Shown in pieces: positions 58,046-64,000 of a stretch of DNA of 64,000 nucleotides (position 1 is its first letter; every line of letters begins with the position of its first letter). Both the position numbers and the translations under genes were made by a program. The DNA is taken from NCBI GenBank assembly GCA_963556495.2, contig OY747701.1, positions 41,581,001 to 41,645,000 of the forward strand. Reading direction: 5' to 3'. The stretch comes from Valencia hispanica (taxonomy: Eukaryota > Chordata > Actinopteri > Cyprinodontiformes > Valenciidae). The notes below the pieces were generated by a model. The model did no database searches, had not been told where the DNA came from, and saw nothing but the letters and a program-made list of their open reading frames with translations.

Positions 58046-58763
58046 CTCTGCTCTGTCTTCTCGAACCGCCAGACAGTTGTGGCAGATGGCCGCTCGTACT
58101 GAGCCAGGTTCTGCTGGAGGTTTCTTCCTGTTAAAAGGGGAGTTTTTCTTCTCCACTGTCGCTACATACTTGCTCAGTGTGAGGGATTGCTGTGGTTGGA
58201 AGTCTGCATCAACAGGATGCAACCTCAAGTCAATGACTCACTAGGATTTCTTAAATACAAAACTTTAAACTGATTGGAATGTTTGTATGATTGTATTGAA
58301 ATGACTTTTCTTGTAAAGTGCCTTGAGATGACATCTGTTGTGAATCAGCGCTATATAAATAAACTTAACTAAATTGAATCAGTTCTTGTGTCCTTTCTGT
58401 GTTTCTGCTCCGTCTTCTCAAACCTCCAGACGGTTGTGGCAGATGGCCGCTCGTACTGAGCCAGGTTCTACTGGAGGGGGAGTTTTTCCTCTCCACTTTC
58501 GCTACATGCTTGCTCAGTATGAGGGATTGCTATGTAGTCAACAGCAATGCAGGCGACTGTCTACTGTTGCTACATGTTGGTCCAGGAGGAGTGAATGCTG
58601 TCAAGTCAATGACTCAATGCAATCTGCTGGGTTTCTTTAGATATAAACCTTTTAAACTGATTGGAATGTATATATGATTGAATTGAAATGACTGGTAAAG
58701 TGCTTTGAGATGACATGTGTTGTGAATTGGGACTATATAAATAAACTTAACTGAATTGAAATA
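58046..58763 (+). repeat. Two tandem LINE-type 3' tails, L2-like
   Basis: Two direct copies (58046-58378 and 58380-58763) share GTTGTGGCAGATGGCCGCTC, CGTACTGAGCCAGGTTCT, TGAGGGATTGCT and GATGACAT.TGTTGTGAAT, and end in ATATAAATAAACTTAACT with an AATTGAA tail. This is a widespread fish LINE 3' region. No coding motif is present. The tandem arrangement suggests insertion of one tail at the A-rich end of the other, or duplication. Confidence 0.68.
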
Positions 58764-58946
58764 CGGTAGATCTATGAAAAACTACAGGTGGGCTTAATTT
58801 TTCTCACATTCTGTTTTTGTAGGAGAATCACATGGCATAATGCCTAACAACAAAAATTAATAGCAAAATGTTTTATAAAATATATAAAAACAAAAAAATT
58901 TTAATCGACGGGGAGTCATATGTAACCTTATACAGTCAAAAATTAA

Positions 58947-59444
58947 AGGGGCTATATGCAACTTTTTCCCCAAAATAAACATAACAATAGCCTTTTTATT
59001 TGACCATTTATGACTCAAACATCTCCTGATGAGCATACTGACACCTTGTCAGCTCACAGTGGGTGCCCCTATAAGCCTTAATCCAATTTTTTATATTTTT
59101 TGTCGGGTCCGATTTTCCCGCACTGTCTGCGGATGTGACGTCAAGCGCGTTCATGTTAAATGTTTCAGATCACTCTGCCACCACCGCTAGTCAGCACTCG
59201 CAAGCAGTTCAGTGGATTGTGTGAATACACAGAAGAGACCAAGGACAACTTTGACACCAACAGTAACTCCACATAAGACTGAAAAAGTTAAACCCCTGAC
59301 AAGTGCCCGTAAAAGATCGAAGATTGAGAGCGACCGGCGTACGAGCATGCACTGCGAGAGCGAGCAGAAAGGAAGAGCAGTTCCGTTTTTTGGCCACAGG
59401 TGTCCGTCGCGAGTTTAAATTTAAGAAAATTGCATATAGCCCCT
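58947..59444. mobile_element. TTAA-flanked MITE, Kolobok- or piggyBac-like
   Basis: TTAA stands directly on both sides (58943-58946 and 59445-59448). The inverted ends are AGGGGCTATATGCAACTTTT and, inverted, AGGGGCTATATGCAATTTTC. The AGGGG start favours Kolobok over piggyBac. An internal frame, SARKRSKIESDRRTSMHCES (59300-59370), may derive from a transposase or an accessory protein. Confidence 0.72.
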
Positions 59445-59448
59445 TTAA

Positions 59449-62316
<2,868 letters not shown>

Positions 62317-62471
62317 GTTTTGACAATCTGAGCCAGAACCAGCAGCCCTCCAGCCTCAGCGTGACCTCCCCAGTTAGCCAGAACGGCTTTTCAAACAGAG
62401 GCTCAGAATCACTTCAGCCGAGAACCCAGAGCTGTTCTGGGTCAGAGAAAGTCAACAGCCATTTAAAGTAG
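62317..62471 (+). CDS. Candidate terminal coding exon of an unrecognised gene
   Basis: After a possible acceptor (GAATTTTCTAG, 62306-62316) an open frame reads FDNLSQNQQPSSLSVTSPVS and ends SGSEKVNSHLK with TAG at 62469-62471, about 50 residues. It is polar and rich in Ser, Gln and Asn, like the disordered tail of a regulatory or membrane protein. Its base composition is more GC-balanced than the flanks, which have many in-frame stops. Other acceptors upstream would add up to about 17 residues. I do not recognise the protein and see no partner exon in the window, so it may instead be chance. Confidence 0.3.
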
Positions 62472-62505
62472 GCACTTGCTTCTTTTGTTCTATAATGTTA
62501 ACTAT

Positions 62506-63197
62506 TAGAGGTAGTAACAAGTTATATTTACTCAGTTACGTTTATGTGAGCAACTTTTTGGAGAAAAAAAACCCTTTTAGGAGTAGTTTTAGTAAACTGT
62601 ACTTTTAAAATTTACTTGAGTACATTTATTATGAATATTGCCACAGCGAGTAACTTTAATAAACAAATAACATGCTTGTTTAGTAAAAAATGCATGAGAC
62701 TCACACCTACAATTTATGTAGAAGTGAGACTTCTTGTTTGCACAGAAGCTTTATCATTTTAACATTATTTTCTATCTGATGAGCCTGCTGTGCCATTTGG
62801 AGGTCAAGAGTGGGTACCTTACCCTGGTGTAAAATATATACATGACCTATATTGTATTAGTATCTATAGCATTGGTTCCATTAGCTTAACATGAACAAAA
62901 TATTTAGCAAATTGTTCTTTACTCAATTTTGCTATATTTCAATTATGTCATGTATTTGTATTTATTTTAGTCTTTAGAATTTTTGTCCAATCCCATCATT
63001 TTATGATATTAAATCATATGTTATAATCTCAAAACAAGTACTCAAGTAGTCTGTACTTGAGTAGCCTTTTTACTAAATACTTTTTTGCTCTTGAGTATTT
63101 TTTGGAGTACTATTTTAGACTTTTACTTAAGTAAAACTATGTTGAAGTAGTGCTACTTTTAAATGAATAAAATTTTAGGGTACTCTATCTACCTCTG
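62506..63197. mobile_element. hAT-type element with AGAGGTAG ends
   Basis: TTAGAGGTAGTAACAAG on the left pairs with TCTACCTCTG on the right. Subterminal AAGTA/TACTT-rich sequence (GTACTTGAGTAGC, ACTTTTACTTAAGTAAAAC) resembles the hAT-type elements at 24541 and 49279, but the family is different. No transposase frame and no clear 8-bp target duplication. Confidence 0.5.
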
Positions 63198-64000
63198 AAG
63201 ATTCCGGGAGACTGATGAACTCAAAGATTCCTCATTTGAATTCCCTTTTTTCTTATGTGAAAATTTCAGCCCCAAATGCAAAGAGAGAGAGAAAATCTTT
63301 TGATTACAGTGAAATCTTTATTCTGTTTTATTTGAAGTATTTGATTGTTGATTCTTTTAATAAATGTATTTGCAATGTCTGCACAGAGCCTCCTCATTCC
63401 TTTCATTTCATATGTAGAAGATGGGCTTACTACTAAAAGATTCTTTCGTCAGATTGATTTTTCAATAAATTTGAGACTAATCAATTTAAATGAGACAGAC
63501 ATGATACTTATTGTTTCTGAATATAAATATGGTTTACTGTAGGTTATCGATTGCTACAAACTTGGCAGTAATTGGCTTTCTCTTGGTGTGTAATTAATGA
63601 TATAAACATTTTGGGTTATATGTAGTTTTTATTATTACCTGTTGATTTACTTTGAATTATTCTTGCTGATTATTCTCCTTTCTACCCATTAAATAAATCA
63701 TGTTGTTGTGCCTTATTTCATTCTAATAAAACATTTCATAATGTTGTTGAATGACAAAAAAGTTACTTAGCATATTAGTAAGCTTGTGGCTAGCTATATT
63801 TTCCTGTCATCTTGTTATGATTTCATCTTCATAGGTGCTGATGTAAAAGGACCTATAAATTGATCAGCACATACCATGTTTGATTTATTAACTTTACGTT
63901 TATTTAGAGCAAAAGTACGTGGTGAAGGAGGGGGATTCAGTAGATGTATGATCACAGCATTGATTACCATGCATCTCATTGCCTTTACTTCCTCATATCA
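63198..64000. other. AT-rich non-coding DNA
   Basis: Nothing recognised up to the window end. Confidence 0.45.

Overview
The window looks like an intergenic or intronic stretch of a ray-finned (teleost) fish nuclear genome. The evidence is the mobile-element set: Tc1/mariner, PIF/Harbinger, hAT, piggyBac and pogo/Tigger-like DNA transposons, a Rex3/RTE-type LINE with a GATG tail, L2-type LINE tails and tRNA-headed SINEs, all in AT-rich, CA-microsatellite-rich DNA. There are no operons, CRISPR arrays, rRNA or tRNA genes. I recognise no complete host gene. The only intact multi-exon coding sequence I can assemble lies inside a transposon. One short open exon near 62.3 kb is the best candidate for host coding sequence.

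Layout. 1-9.9 kb: AT-rich DNA with a Harbinger-type MITE (1.66-2.04 kb), a TA microsatellite, a nearly full-length Tc1-like element (5485-7003, DD35E spacing, two nonsense codons) and a 112-bp CA tract. 9.9-13.1 kb: a SINE-like repeat split by a 2.8-kb PIF/Harbinger element with perfect 34-bp inverted repeats. That element keeps an intact four-exon MADF-BESS gene, but only the C-terminal end of its nuclease gene. 15.3-21.5 kb: a 5'-truncated Rex3 LINE with a 13-bp target duplication, a SINE, a BED-finger hAT transposase relic, a decayed Tc1 element, and a mariner-type element with 285-bp inverted repeats and DD41D-type spacing. 22.9-27.5 kb: a 4.6-kb composite with hAT-like ends and long inverted arms, into which other transposons have inserted.

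31.3-39.6 kb: a pogo/Tigger-like element invaded by a Harbinger-type MITE, an intron-containing piggyBac transposase pseudogene (33.1-35.3 kb), interleaved inverted repeats (35.4-36.6 kb), and an isolated GC-rich island (38.8-39.4 kb). 42-45.5 kb: two copies of one ~546-bp MITE. The first is interrupted by a 1.3-kb hAT element with a perfect 8-bp target duplication, and the second acts as a natural empty-site control. 45.6-51.4 kb: an hAT-type MITE, an L2 LINE fragment, and a 2.2-kb hAT-type element with an 8-bp target duplication that carries a nested LINE reverse-transcriptase fragment. 53-64 kb: a Tc1 fragment abutting another MITE, a second SINE copy, tandem LINE-type 3' tails, a TTAA-flanked MITE, a 135-bp CA tract, the orphan exon candidate, and a further hAT-type element.

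Functionally the window records repeated transposon invasion and decay, with insertion order readable from the nesting. No genes here form a working pathway. In the Harbinger element the accessory DNA-binding gene has stayed open while its partner nuclease gene has been lost. All identifications come from reading motifs by eye; no database search was run.
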